Source: Chryseobacterium aureum (GTDB lineage: Bacteria; Bacteroidota; Bacteroidia; Flavobacteriales; Weeksellaceae). From it: a stretch of 64,000 nucleotides of DNA. Positions 45,065 to 54,622 of the stretch are shown piece by piece; position 1 is the stretch's first letter, and each line of letters starts with the position of its first letter. The translations under genes were made by a program, and so were the position numbers. The stretch covers positions 930,001-994,000 of the forward strand of contig NZ_CP034661.1 of assembly GCF_003971235.1 (NCBI RefSeq). The letters run 5' to 3'. The notes beneath the pieces were generated by a model. The model was not told the origin of the DNA, searched no databases, and saw only the letters and a list, made by a program, of their open reading frames with translations.

Positions 45065-46105
45065 TCACTTATACACTGATAATGAGAGCTTAACATTCAC
45101 CTCTTGTCCTTCCATCGGACGTTCAATAAAGGTCTGGCGGATATCTCCGAAGCGCATCTCGTCTTTTTTGGCTTTCTGGATCAGCTGCTGAATGGCCCGA
45201 ATACGGCCCTCATAGTTCCCTTTGTAGTACATGACGTAATTTTGAGAGGGATTTACGGATCTGAAATTGAAATTATTATCAGACACTCCGATTTTCTTAG
45301 AAAGCGGAATTCCGAGGAAGTAAGAAACCTCTTTGTCTTTGTAATTATCTGCATCGGTGATAAGAATCGGATACCCGAATTCATCATCTCTTTTCCCAAG
45401 GTCCATCGTCACGAAATTATAAACTTTGTTGTAATTCATCACGATATTTTTGTAAAGCGCATCTTTCTTGTTCGAGGTGCTAACATTGATTCCCAGGAGC
45501 AATTTATCTTCTTCATTTTCTACCATCAGGCTGTCGTACTTAATGGCCGCCATCTGGTTATCTTTTTCTACTTTATTTCCTAAAGAATTTTTAAGATTCA
45601 CCATACTTTTGTTGATATTTTCAGCAAAACGGTCTTCCGTCCAGAAGTTTCCTACTCTTTTCCAAACAGATAATTTCGGGGTATGTACGTACCAGATAAT
45701 TTTTGTTTTTTCGGCAGATAAAGGCTTGAATTTAACGTCAACCAGCGTTGGGTTTTCATTTTCATCTTCAAAAAGCTGATACTTCAGGGTTTTATTGAGG
45801 TTCTCATATCTGATGAACATTTCTCCATCGGTATCATTTTTAGGATCCACATAGCTGATGGCACTGCCCTGTCCTTCATAGGGCGTATAATAATCAATAT
45901 CTATGGATTGTGAACTGGTAAAAAAATTATTCCATCTTGTAAAGTTCTGAAGATTATTAAACTGGGCAAAAACTTTATCTACCGGATAATCAATCTCTTT
46001 TTCAATGGTGAAATTCTTACTTTCGTCCACAAAATAGTACATGGAAGCAGCATAAGCTCCTCCCAACAGGATAATGATAAAAGTTAATATCTTAAAAATA
46101 CGCAT
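45065..46105 (-). CDS. SRPBCC superfamily protein with N-terminal membrane anchor
   Basis: 346 aa from the ATG at 46105. One N-terminal transmembrane segment (about residues 4-22), then KEIDYPVDKVFAQFNNLQNFTRWNNFF, a typical SRPBCC opening with a hydrophobic-pocket fold (about residues 30-170). The C-terminal half (about 190-345) repeats a distant GyrI/SRPBCC-like layout; not confidently assigned. Substrate unknown. A TTG-N20-TATTTTTG promoter candidate sits right before the start. Confidence 0.75.
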   Translation of the reverse strand: MRIFKILTFIIILLGGAYAASMYYFVDESKNFTIEKEIDYPVDKVFAQFNNLQNFTRWNNFFTSSQSIDIDYYTPYEGQGSAISYVDPKNDTDGEMFIRYENLNKTLKYQLFEDENENPTLVDVKFKPLSAEKTKIIWYVHTPKLSVWKRVGNFWTEDRFAENINKSMVNLKNSLGNKVEKDNQMAAIKYDSLMVENEEDKLLLGINVSTSNKKDALYKNIVMNYNKVYNFVTMDLGKRDDEFGYPILITDADNYKDKEVSYFLGIPLSKKIGVSDNNFNFRSVNPSQNYVMYYKGNYEGRIRAIQQLIQKAKKDEMRFGDIRQTFIERPMEGQEVNVKLSLSVYK

Positions 46106-46109
46106 CGCA

Positions 46110-46140
46110 CAAAAATAATACAAATAAAAAGAGTGAACAA
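46110..46140 (-). promoter_or_regulatory. promoter candidate of the SRPBCC gene
   Basis: Minus-strand TTG (46138-46140), 20-base spacer, TATTTTTG (46110-46117), only 4 bases before the ATG. If used, the mRNA would be leaderless or nearly so. Confidence 0.5.
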
Positions 46141-46192
46141 TATGCTGATCACTCTGATTGTATGTTTAACAATAATTAACCTGCTTGAGTGC

Positions 46193-46353
46193 GGGAAGCT
46201 GGGTGAGGGATGCTGGAAGTTTCTATTTGACCGAAATCATTAGTAGACCTGTGATTGAAAATTCTTAAACTGACCAAATAAACCTAAATTTTATATAAAA
46301 TAAGATTACTGGTTATATCCCGACCTTAATAACTTCCAGCATTCCGCTTCCTT
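46193..46353. repeat. inverted pair of GGAAGCTGGAAG-type intergenic repeats
   Basis: Left arm GGGAAGCTGG...GATGCTGGAAGTT (46195-46220); right arm AACTTCCAGCATTCCGCTTCC (46330-46350), its approximate reverse complement. It fills most of the 252-base gap between glgC and the SRPBCC gene. A related inverted pair is at 59808-59890. Confidence 0.65.
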
Positions 46354-46357
46354 TCTT

Positions 46358-47626
46358 CTATCCTATATGTGTTCCCGGAGCAATTACCGCTCCCTTCTTT
46401 ACTACGACAATCCCATCCTGCACAGAATAGGTTCCGTAATCACCATCTGGGATATGCTTGCCTCCGATGATTTTTACATTATCGCCAATGTAACAGTTTT
46501 TATCAAGGATTGCTTTTTCTATATAGCAGTATTTTCCAATTCCCATATTCGGACGTCCGCCTCTGTCATTCAGCACTATTTCTGTTGTATTTTGGTAGAA
46601 ATCAGCTCCCATTACGTAGGAATTGACAATGGTACTTCCTTTATCAATTCTTGTTCTGTTTCCGATCACGGAATTTTCAATTTTATCCGCCATAATAATA
46701 CATCCATCCCCAAAAACAGCTTTACTTACGTAGGAACCATTAATTTTTGATGGGGGAAGCATCCTTGCTCTGGTATAGATAGGCGAAGAAGAAAAGAGGT
46801 TAAACTGGGGCAGATCCAGGCACAGGTCAAGATTGGCTTCGTAGAAAGATTCTATGGTCCCGATATCTGTCCAGTAGCCTTCATACTGATAGCTTAATGT
46901 CTTATATTTCCCAATAGAACTCGGGATGATATCTTTTCCGAAATCATCACCTGCGCCTTCTTCAAACATCTTTTTAAGGATATTTTTGGTAAAAATATAA
47001 ATTCCCATCGATGCCAGAAATTCTTTTCCTGTGTGTTTATTGGCTTCTGACACTTCAGATTTCATGCCTTCCAGCAAATCATAGTCCGGCTTTTCATAGA
47101 AAGAGGTGATATTTCCCTCATCATCGGATTTTAAGATTCCAAAACCTGTGGCATCTTTTGCATTCACCGGAATGGTAGCAATGGTAAGATCTCCTCCATT
47201 TTCAATATGAAAATCCAGCATCTCTCTGAAATCCATCTGATACAGCTGGTCTCCTGAAAGAATCAGGATATAGTCATAATCATATTTTTCAAGATGCTTC
47301 ATCGTCTGGCGCACCGCATCTGCGGTACCCTGGTACCAGCTGTCATTCTCTACATTTTGCTCAGCAGCCAGAATATCAACAAATCCTTTGCTGAAGATAT
47401 CAAAGTGGTAAGAATTCTTGATATGAGAATTGAGTGACGCGGAATTAAACTGCGTTAAAACCAGGATTTTATTCAATCCTGAATTCAGACAGTTGGAAAT
47501 AGGAATATCCACCAGTCTGTATTTTCCTGCGATAGGAACAGCCGGTTTGGATCTGGAATACGTTAACGGGAATAGTCTTGTCCCTCTGCCTCCTCCTAAA
47601 ACAATGGAGATTACATTTCGATTCAT
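46358..47626 (-). CDS. glgC: glucose-1-phosphate adenylyltransferase
   Basis: 422 aa. N-terminal nucleotide-binding motif GGGRGTRLFPLT (about residues 11-22), AVPIAGKYRLVDIPISNCLNS, ILSGDQLYQMDF, and a left-handed beta-helix C-terminal domain from about residue 305. Makes ADP-glucose for glycogen. Last gene of glgB-glgA-glgC, 97 bases after glgA; ORFs share one direction. Confidence 0.96.
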   Translation of the reverse strand: MNRNVISIVLGGGRGTRLFPLTYSRSKPAVPIAGKYRLVDIPISNCLNSGLNKILVLTQFNSASLNSHIKNSYHFDIFSKGFVDILAAEQNVENDSWYQGTADAVRQTMKHLEKYDYDYILILSGDQLYQMDFREMLDFHIENGGDLTIATIPVNAKDATGFGILKSDDEGNITSFYEKPDYDLLEGMKSEVSEANKHTGKEFLASMGIYIFTKNILKKMFEEGAGDDFGKDIIPSSIGKYKTLSYQYEGYWTDIGTIESFYEANLDLCLDLPQFNLFSSSPIYTRARMLPPSKINGSYVSKAVFGDGCIIMADKIENSVIGNRTRIDKGSTIVNSYVMGADFYQNTTEIVLNDRGGRPNMGIGKYCYIEKAILDKNCYIGDNVKIIGGKHIPDGDYGTYSVQDGIVVVKKGAVIAPGTHIG

Positions 47627-47723
47627 AGATATTTTGCGCTTTTTTAATTTATTAAGTTTACGTTTCGGTTCTTAGTGTTTACGGCTGCTTTAAAGCATTC
47701 TTTATTTCATATTTAAATTCAAA

Positions 47724-49130
47724 TCAGCTATTATATAAAGCTATGTATTTTTCTGCAGATTTCTCCCATGCAAAATCAAAATTCATGTTGGCATGAATAA
47801 GCTCTTCCATCATCCCTTTTTGATTATAAATGGCCATAGCCCTGTTCATCGCATGAACAATATCATCCACACCGGGATAAGTAAAGTTCAGTCCTGCACC
47901 TCCGGTTGAGATATCTTCTACGGTATCTCTGAGCCCTCCGGTATATCTTACCACCGGAACAGTTCCGTATCTCATGGAATACATCTGATTCAATCCGCAG
48001 GGCTCTACTCTGGAAGGCATCAGAAGAAAATCTGCCGAGGCATATATTTTATGGGAAAGATGTTCTTTATATCCTAAATCCAGGGCAAAATTGGTATAGG
48101 TATAGTCGTATTCCTTTAATTTATTTTCAATATAAGTGTTTCCTGAACCGAGAATCATAATATTTAAAGCCCCGTAGCTTTGCTTAATGCTTCTCCAGAC
48201 TACATCCGGCAGGAAGTCTGCTCCTTTTTCCGTAGCGAATCTTCCGATAAAGGCAAACAGAGGAAGTTCGGGTTTTAAACCATATTCTTTACAGAGTTTT
48301 TCTTTATTTTTCTTTTTCTGAGCGACTGCATTTTGGATGTTAAAATTAAAATCCAGCATCGGATCGGTTTCAGGGTTCCAGACTTCGGTGTCAATACCGT
48401 TGATAATTCCATAGGCTTTGCCGAATTCCTGGCGAACCAGGCTTTCCAGTCCGCGGAAGCTTATGAAAAGTTCTTCAAGATATCCTTCAGAAACGGTTGT
48501 AAATGCATTGGCGCATTTAATCATACTTGCCAGCGGATTCATGAAACCGTTCCAATCCATCAACCCCCATTTGTATGGATCAAATGAAGGCATATATTGT
48601 GCCATATTCCAGCTCATCATCCCTTGATATTCCCCGTTATGAATAGTTCCTATTGTTTTTACGCCTTTTAAGAATTCAAATTCATAGCAATTTTCTATCA
48701 TAAAAGGAACCAGCCCGGTATGATAATCATGACAATGAAGTACGTCAGGACGTATTTTCATTGCTGACAGCCAATGCAGCACCCCATGCTGAAAGGCCAT
48801 AAACTGGAAATTTTCATCCTGATATCCGTAAGGATTATCCCGGTCTAATAATCCGGGAATTTTTACCATATACAACTCAAACCCCAGAACGTTTGTTTTT
48901 TCTTTCAATACCTGAACCTGCAGCATATTATGCGCCTGATGAATAAACCCATCAAAAACCAGTTCAAATTCATGATCATAAACAAAGGTTTTATTGTACC
49001 AGGGCATCACTACCTTCGCATCGATTCCTTTTATTTTGTTCTGATATTTCGGGAGTGCTCCCACTACATCTGCCAGACCGCCTACTTTTGCTACAGGATA
49101 ACATTCTGTACTTAAATGATAAATAACCAT
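47724..49130 (-). CDS. glgA: glycogen synthase
   Basis: 468 aa. GT5: N-terminal ECYPVAKVGGLADVVGALPK (KxGGL ADP-glucose site), DVLHCHDYHTGLVPF, and C-terminal PSRVEPCGLNQMYSMRYGTVPVVRYTGGLRDTV. Elongates alpha-1,4-glucan with ADP-glucose from GlgC. It begins 3 bases after the glgB stop, so the two are coupled. Confidence 0.96.
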   Translation of the reverse strand: MVIYHLSTECYPVAKVGGLADVVGALPKYQNKIKGIDAKVVMPWYNKTFVYDHEFELVFDGFIHQAHNMLQVQVLKEKTNVLGFELYMVKIPGLLDRDNPYGYQDENFQFMAFQHGVLHWLSAMKIRPDVLHCHDYHTGLVPFMIENCYEFEFLKGVKTIGTIHNGEYQGMMSWNMAQYMPSFDPYKWGLMDWNGFMNPLASMIKCANAFTTVSEGYLEELFISFRGLESLVRQEFGKAYGIINGIDTEVWNPETDPMLDFNFNIQNAVAQKKKNKEKLCKEYGLKPELPLFAFIGRFATEKGADFLPDVVWRSIKQSYGALNIMILGSGNTYIENKLKEYDYTYTNFALDLGYKEHLSHKIYASADFLLMPSRVEPCGLNQMYSMRYGTVPVVRYTGGLRDTVEDISTGGAGLNFTYPGVDDIVHAMNRAMAIYNQKGMMEELIHANMNFDFAWEKSAEKYIALYNS

Positions 49131-49133
49131 TCT

Positions 49134-51083
49134 TTATCTCTTGTGTTTAATTCTATGTAATTTATACTTTTTATCTTTCTTCTGTCGTAAAATAACTCCG
49201 GCCAATGGCGGAAGCTTCAAGGTCATTGTTTTGGGGTGCCCTCTCCATTCTTCATACTTTTCCTCCAGGATTTCAGGCACTACTCCGCTTCCACTGTATT
49301 TTTCATCATCGGAGTTTAAAATAACCTCCCAGTGTGTTCCTGCAGGAATCCCGATTTTATAATCCAAAACCTGAGGTGCCAGATTTAAAATAACCATCAG
49401 GACATCATCTTTTCTTTTTCCTTTTCTCAGGTATATGTACACTGAGTTTTCAAGATCATCTGCTTCTACCCATTCAAAACCCTGTTTATCAAACTGATTT
49501 TCGTAAAAGGCAGTTTCTGATGTATACAAATGATTCAGATCTTTCACCACCTCCTGCATTCCCTTATGAACAGGATATTCCAGTAAATGCCAGTCGAGAC
49601 TTCTGGTAAAATTCCACTCACTGGTCTGCCCAAATTCATCGCCCATAAAAAGAAGCTTGGCTCCCGGGTGGGTATACATATATACATACAAGGCACGCAG
49701 ATTGGCAAATTTCTGCCATTCATCACCTTTCATTTTATAGATCAGGCTTGCTTTTCCATGTACGACTTCATCGTGTGACAGAGGCATCATATAATTTTCA
49801 TTATACATATACATAGAGGCAAAGGTGAGTTTATGATGATGAAATTTACGGTTAGGAAAATCTTCTTTGAAATAATCCAGCGTGTCATGCATCCATCCCA
49901 TCATCCATTTCATTCCAAATCCTACGCCCCCGTCATGAACGGGCTTTGTAAGCAAGGGAAAATCTGAGCTCTCTTCTGCTATGGTGATGATATTATCCCC
50001 AAATTCCTTATAAACTGCTGTATTAAATTCCTGCAGAAAGGTTTTCGCTTCAAGGTTTACATTAGTTCCGTATATATTAGGTTCCCATTCTCCTTCATTT
50101 CTTGAATAATCCAGGTGAAGCATTGAAGTTACGGCATCTACCCGGAGTCCATCTGCATGATAGCGGTCCAGCCAGAACATCGCATTGGAAATCAGAAAAG
50201 ATTTGACTTCATTTCTTCCGTAGTTGAAAATATGTGATTTCCAGTCCGGATGGAATCCTTTTCTCGGATCTTCATGTTCATAGAGATAGGATCCGTCAAA
50301 ACGGTGAAGCCCGTTGGCATCTCCCGGAAAATGGGACGGAACCCAGTCCAGAATCACCCCAATGCCGTTTCTATGAAGTTCATCAATCAGAAACATGAGA
50401 TCCTGCGGTGAGCCAAAGCGTGATGTTGCCGCATAAAATCCGGTAATCTGATATCCCCAGCTTGGCTCGTAAGGATATTCCATCACGGGCATCAATTCTA
50501 CATGGGTAAATCCCATCTCTATACTATAAGGAACCAGTTTTTTGGCAATATCCCTGTAATTTAAAAAACGCTGGGGCTGATCTCCCTCCCTTACCCATGA
50601 ACCTAAATGCAGTTCATAAACGGATATGGGAGCACTAAGCCTGTTTTTTTGCCAGCGGCTGTCCATCCATTCCTTGTCATCCCATTCATACCAGGTGGTA
50701 GAGACCAGAGAAGCGGCCTGGATATTCTGTTCCCAGCTCAATGCATAGGGATCACTTTTCTCCAGAATTTCACCACCGGGAGTTTCAATAGCATATTTAT
50801 ACAATGTCCCCCAGGTTAATCCTTCAATAAATCCTTCCCAAATTCCGGATTCGTCCCATCTTGGAAACAGAATATGATCTTTATGATTCCAGTTATTAAA
50901 ATTCCCGATCACGGAAACTTTCTTTGCATTGGGTGCCCATACTGAAAAATAGACTCCTTTTACACCATCTTTTTCCGCAGAATGGGCACCAAACTTACCA
51001 TACAGCTTATAATGCCTGCCTTCTTTAAAAAGATACACATCATGATCGGTGAAAAGCGTGTAGGTTTTAACAGAATTCATCAA
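49134..51083 (-). CDS. glgB: 1,4-alpha-glucan branching enzyme
   Basis: 649 aa. CBM48 (about residues 25-120, VYFSVWAPNAKKVSVIGNFNNWN), GH13 domain with catalytic Asp in DGLRVDAVTSML (about 314), Glu in TIAEESSDFP (about 367) and Asp/His in PLSHDEVVHGK (about 430). First gene of the operon. A candidate TATATTTG -7 element is at 51191-51198 on the minus strand, about 110 bases upstream. Confidence 0.96.
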   Translation of the reverse strand: MMNSVKTYTLFTDHDVYLFKEGRHYKLYGKFGAHSAEKDGVKGVYFSVWAPNAKKVSVIGNFNNWNHKDHILFPRWDESGIWEGFIEGLTWGTLYKYAIETPGGEILEKSDPYALSWEQNIQAASLVSTTWYEWDDKEWMDSRWQKNRLSAPISVYELHLGSWVREGDQPQRFLNYRDIAKKLVPYSIEMGFTHVELMPVMEYPYEPSWGYQITGFYAATSRFGSPQDLMFLIDELHRNGIGVILDWVPSHFPGDANGLHRFDGSYLYEHEDPRKGFHPDWKSHIFNYGRNEVKSFLISNAMFWLDRYHADGLRVDAVTSMLHLDYSRNEGEWEPNIYGTNVNLEAKTFLQEFNTAVYKEFGDNIITIAEESSDFPLLTKPVHDGGVGFGMKWMMGWMHDTLDYFKEDFPNRKFHHHKLTFASMYMYNENYMMPLSHDEVVHGKASLIYKMKGDEWQKFANLRALYVYMYTHPGAKLLFMGDEFGQTSEWNFTRSLDWHLLEYPVHKGMQEVVKDLNHLYTSETAFYENQFDKQGFEWVEADDLENSVYIYLRKGKRKDDVLMVILNLAPQVLDYKIGIPAGTHWEVILNSDDEKYSGSGVVPEILEEKYEEWRGHPKTMTLKLPPLAGVILRQKKDKKYKLHRIKHKR

Positions 51084-51190
51084 GATCAGTTTATATTTAT
51101 AATTTCTCTGAAACTACGAAAAATACTGACAATAGCGATTAATAATTCATCAAATAATCATCAATATCATTTCGTGTTTTGTCTTACTAC

Positions 51191-51198
51191 CAAATATA
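51191..51198 (-). promoter_or_regulatory. candidate -7 element of the glgB operon
   Basis: TATATTTG on the minus strand, 107 bases before the glgB start. The 197-base divergent gap to the esterase gene is AT-rich. Confidence 0.4.
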
Positions 51199-51280
51199 TC
51201 ATTTTTTACCTCATATTTTTATCATTTCAAAACAATCTTTTTTTATAAATTTAGCATCACTATTTTATTAAACACATACG

Positions 51281-52402
51281 ATGAGGTTTGAACTTTATAC
51301 AGAAGAAAAAGATGACAGGCCGGTATTTATCACCGGAAATTTCAACAGCTGGAATCCTAAAGATTACAATTTCCAGCTCAAACAAACAGATTCCTCCCAT
51401 TATTTTATAGAAATTGATGACCAGATCCTTGCTGAAGAAATTGATTACAAATTCACTAAAGGAGGCTGGGAAAATGTGGAGCTGGATCAGTATGGAAGCA
51501 TAACACCTAACCGGAAAGTAAAAAAATCAGCAGGTAAAACTTCTGATACCGTACAGAAATGGAGATTAAACTGGGGGCCCTTCAAAGAAGAATATTATCC
51601 TATTGCGGAAGTTATTTCAGAAAATTTTTACATTCCGCAACTTGACCGTTACCGTAAAGTCTGGGCGCTGCTTCCTTATGATTACCATACGACGGATAAA
51701 AGATATCCTGTTTTATACCTTCAGGATGCCCAAAACCTGTTCAGTGAAGGAAGTGGGTTCGGGAATTGGGAAATCGACAAAAAACTATCTATCCTTGCAG
51801 AATATGGCCGTGGCGACCTGATCATCATTGCCATAGAACATGGCAGCGAGGAAAGAATCAAAGAATATATTTTTGATAATGATCATGTAGCCAACGGTTC
51901 TGAAGGAAAAAAATACATCCGCTTTATTGCAGATACTTTGAAGCCTTATGTAGACGAAAATTACAGAACCAAAAAAGACCGTGACAATACCGGAATCGGG
52001 GGAAGTTCATTAGGTGCGCTCATCAGCATATACAGCGGATTTCTTTATCCGGAAGTCTACTCCAAGCTGTTGATCTTCTCTCCGTCTCTTTGGGTAGAAC
52101 CCAATAACAACTTCCCGATGATGAACTTCAGAGTGCCTTATAAAACAAAAATTTACCTCTATGGAGGTGCACAGGAAGGCTCTAAGATGGTCAAAAGAAT
52201 CCATATTTTTGAAGAGTACCTGAAGAGATGGGAAGAGAAAAAGCTTTTTGATTTTGAGTTTAAAACCAATATCAATCCTGAAGGAACCCATAATGAATTT
52301 TACTGGTCACAAGAGTTCCCAAGAGCTATAGAATGGCTGTTCTATAATAATACAGAAAACCCTGTAGAAGTAAAACCACAGCAACAAAGTACTAAAAACT
52401 AA
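51281..52402 (+). CDS. alpha/beta-hydrolase esterase with N-terminal CBM48-like E-set domain
   Basis: 373 aa. N-terminal E-set module (about residues 1-85; GNFNSWNPKDYNFQL resembles the glycogen-binding module of GlgB and AMPK). C-terminal esterase D/enterochelin-esterase-like domain: YPVLYLQDAQNLF, IEHGSEER, nucleophile in GIGGSSLGA (Ser about 248), and His in GTHNEFYW (about 338). No signal peptide, so cytosolic. Divergent from glgB; the glycogen-binding module and location suggest work on glycogen or its phosphate/acyl esters. That is inference from context. Confidence 0.85.
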   Translation: MRFELYTEEKDDRPVFITGNFNSWNPKDYNFQLKQTDSSHYFIEIDDQILAEEIDYKFTKGGWENVELDQYGSITPNRKVKKSAGKTSDTVQKWRLNWGPFKEEYYPIAEVISENFYIPQLDRYRKVWALLPYDYHTTDKRYPVLYLQDAQNLFSEGSGFGNWEIDKKLSILAEYGRGDLIIIAIEHGSEERIKEYIFDNDHVANGSEGKKYIRFIADTLKPYVDENYRTKKDRDNTGIGGSSLGALISIYSGFLYPEVYSKLLIFSPSLWVEPNNNFPMMNFRVPYKTKIYLYGGAQEGSKMVKRIHIFEEYLKRWEEKKLFDFEFKTNINPEGTHNEFYWSQEFPRAIEWLFYNNTENPVEVKPQQQSTKN

Positions 52403-52473
52403 ATGCATAAAATTGCTGAAGATAATTTTCAGTCAGCAATGATCTGTGACTTTAGAAAAAATACCCTCTATTT

Positions 52474-53889
52474 ATGAAACTAATCAATAAAAAAAACAAA
52501 AATTACACGCAGATCTTCCACCTCTTTACCGAGGAAGAATGGGCGAAAAACGGCAAAAATTTCAATAAAAATATTTCTGTTTTTTTCACGGGAAAAAAAT
52601 ATGAAGTTTTCGTGAACGCTCACGAGGAAGGCATTACCTATTTCATTGGGTTAGGGAAATCTACCCTGCAAAATTTCGAAATCCAGCAGGTAGCTGCCAA
52701 ATTCTCACAGACCCAGAAAGAAAAACTGCAGGCAGTCCCTACCCTGACTCTCGCTGATTTTCTGAATGAAAAACAATTTGAGGAATTTGTAACAGGACTT
52801 CTGGCAGGAACATACAACTATCCTTTTGATAAAAAACATGCTTTCTGGAACACCAGGTTTGAATTACATTTTGAAAATTTAAGCCAGAAAAAGCTGGATC
52901 ACATCAGCCATAAAACAGAAGCTCTGATTAACGGACAAACTGCCTGCCAGGAATGGCTCAACAAACCTGCTAACCTGAAAAAACCGGATATCTTAAGTGC
53001 CTATCTTAAAAACCTGGCTAAAAAACATGAATTAAAATATAGTGTTTTTAACAGAAAGAAATGTGAGGAGCTAGGATTAGGAGCTTATCTCTCCGTTAAT
53101 CAGGGAAGTGCTTATGATGCCGCTTTTACGATTTTAGAATATAAAACTACGGTGAAAAATGCCAAAACCTTCGGGCTGGTAGGTAAATGCGTCTTGTTTG
53201 ATACCGGGGGAATATCAATAAAAAATTCTGCCAACCTACACTATATGAAGTCTGATATGGGAGGTGCTACAGCTGTAATAGGAACATTAATTTATGCCGC
53301 GGAAATGCAGCTTCCTGTAAACATCATTGCAGTACTTCCTATTACGGACAATGCTATTTCCGAGAAAGCCCTTCTTCCGAGTGATGTAATCACCGCTTAC
53401 AACGGAAAAACCATCGAAGTGCTTGATACGGACGCAGAGGGCCGGTTAATCCTTGCAGACGGACTGTCTTATCTTTCTAAAAATTACAAAACAGATTTCC
53501 TGATTGATCTGGCTACTTTAACCGGAAGCTCGGTAAGAATGTTTGGAGATACCTGCGCGGCCATGTTCTCCAATAATGAAGAATTGAAAAATAATCTGAT
53601 CAAAACCGGAGATACAACCAATCAGAGGGTTTGGAATCTTCCATTATGGGAGGTATGGAAAGACGATATTCAGTCAGATGTGGCAGATATGAAAAACATC
53701 TCTTTAAAACCAATCGGAGACTGTATTATTGCGGCCAAATTTTTAGAACAATTCACTGAAAACCACCCTAAATGGGCACATTTGGATATTGCAGGAGTAG
53801 CCTTTGGGAATGTAGGCTATGCCAAAGAAAAAGCAGCCACCGGTTATGGGGTTCAGCTTCTCGTGAATTTAATTGAAAATTATCACTAA
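52474..53889 (+). CDS. M17 leucyl aminopeptidase
   Basis: 471 aa. Metal/active-site blocks: GLVGKCVLFDTGGISIK (about 233-249), KSDMGGATAVIG (about 261), DTDAEGRLILADGLSYL (the NTDAEGRL-type signature, about 320-336) and TLTGSSVRMFG. The catalytic Lys and Arg blocks are present. Binds two zinc or manganese ions and removes N-terminal residues from peptides. It lies 71 bases after the esterase on the plus strand; a 93-base quasi-palindrome follows its stop. Confidence 0.92.
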   Translation: MKLINKKNKNYTQIFHLFTEEEWAKNGKNFNKNISVFFTGKKYEVFVNAHEEGITYFIGLGKSTLQNFEIQQVAAKFSQTQKEKLQAVPTLTLADFLNEKQFEEFVTGLLAGTYNYPFDKKHAFWNTRFELHFENLSQKKLDHISHKTEALINGQTACQEWLNKPANLKKPDILSAYLKNLAKKHELKYSVFNRKKCEELGLGAYLSVNQGSAYDAAFTILEYKTTVKNAKTFGLVGKCVLFDTGGISIKNSANLHYMKSDMGGATAVIGTLIYAAEMQLPVNIIAVLPITDNAISEKALLPSDVITAYNGKTIEVLDTDAEGRLILADGLSYLSKNYKTDFLIDLATLTGSSVRMFGDTCAAMFSNNEELKNNLIKTGDTTNQRVWNLPLWEVWKDDIQSDVADMKNISLKPIGDCIIAAKFLEQFTENHPKWAHLDIAGVAFGNVGYAKEKAATGYGVQLLVNLIENYH

Positions 53890-53923
53890 AAATTAGTTTT
53901 TTACAAAAAAACTCTGTATAATT

Positions 53924-54016
53924 GATTAGTGAATTTTCAAAACCGCATGATATTTCATTGTTTAGTATTAATGAAATAATAAACAAATGCTTTTATTTTT
54001 GAAAATTCACTAAATC
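53924..54016. repeat. nested quasi-palindrome before the ligase cluster
   Basis: TAGTGAATTTTCAAAA (53927-53942) is the perfect reverse complement of 53997-54012; inside, TATTTCATT (53951-53959) and AATGAAATA (53970-53978) pair perfectly. The whole 93-base region can fold as one long stem with internal loops. It lies between the aminopeptidase stop and the ATG at 54031. Confidence 0.85.
53994..54001 (+). promoter_or_regulatory. candidate -7 element of the ligase cluster
   Basis: TATTTTTG, 29 bases before the ATG at 54031, inside the right arm of the quasi-palindrome. No TTG at the usual distance. Confidence 0.35.
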
Positions 54017-54030
54017 TTAAAAAACATTAT

Positions 54031-54114
54031 ATGGAGAAGAAAACTATTGTGTGTATTTCGTGCTATTACAAAGGCTACGATTTTATGGACGAGATGAAGA
54101 AACTCGGCAATAAA
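54031..54114 (+). pseudogene. 5' fragment of an ATP-grasp gene cut by an IS200-like element
   Basis: 28 codons from ATG: starts MEKKTIVCISCYYKGYDFMD and ends EMKKLGNK. The same frame reads on into the element and stops near 54203. The main body resumes at 54692 in AATAAAATC (NKII...). Joining codon 28 to the resumed frame recreates a smooth N-terminal pre-ATP-grasp domain, so this was one gene of about 404 aa before the insertion. Confidence 0.85.
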
Positions 54115-54116
54115 CT

Positions 54117-54141
54117 ACCCCGAGGCAAGCCTCGAGGTATT
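54117..54141. repeat. left 25-bp hairpin repeat of the IS200-like element
   Basis: ACC-CCGAGGC and GCCTCGAGGT form a ten-pair stem with one mismatch and an AA loop. Identical to 54660-54684 over 25 bases. Confidence 0.9.
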
Positions 54142-54143
54142 GG

Positions 54144-54593
54144 TCAATCCCATAGCTTGAGTTGTTCGCCGTGGATTTTTTTATATTCTTTTTCTTTTCC
54201 TTGATTTTCAATATACTTCCGTATAACATCTTTATTTCCATATTGACCAACAGTATTAACATAATAACCGCTCGTCCATAAATTCCCTCCCCATAAAATC
54301 CTTTTTATTTCTGGATGATTTTTAAATAACTCTCGTGCGCTCAAACTTTTTATAATCGTTACTAACTTGGAAACTGACATGCTTGGAACACTTTGAACTA
54401 AAAAATGAACATGATCCGACTCATATCCAATCTCTACAAATTGAACTTCGTAACGTTCTGAAATTCCAACACAAATGAATTGAAGACTCTCTCCTATCTC
54501 TTTTGTTAAAACTTCTCTCCTATATTTCATTGGAAAAACCAAATGGTATAAAAGCAAGCTCTTATTGTGTCTTTTGTAAATATGCTCATCCAC
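54144..54593 (-). CDS. tnpA: IS200/IS605 family transposase (Y1/HUH, REP-associated-like)
   Basis: 149 aa, GTG start at 54593. HUH motif in YESDHVHFLVQS (His-Val-His, about residues 60-62), MKYRREVLTKEI near the N-terminus, and the catalytic Tyr in TSGYYVNTVGQYGNKDVIRKYIE (about 108-115). Single-strand transposase that cuts and rejoins at hairpin ends. Length and motifs are intact, so the element may still be active. TAAATTTG on the minus strand at 54598-54605 could be its -7 element. Confidence 0.92.
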   Translation of the reverse strand: MDEHIYKRHNKSLLLYHLVFPMKYRREVLTKEIGESLQFICVGISERYEVQFVEIGYESDHVHFLVQSVPSMSVSKLVTIIKSLSARELFKNHPEIKRILWGGNLWTSGYYVNTVGQYGNKDVIRKYIENQGKEKEYKKIHGEQLKLWD

Positions 54594-54622
54594 AGATCAA
54601 ATTTACACTTTTTCAAAGTGTT

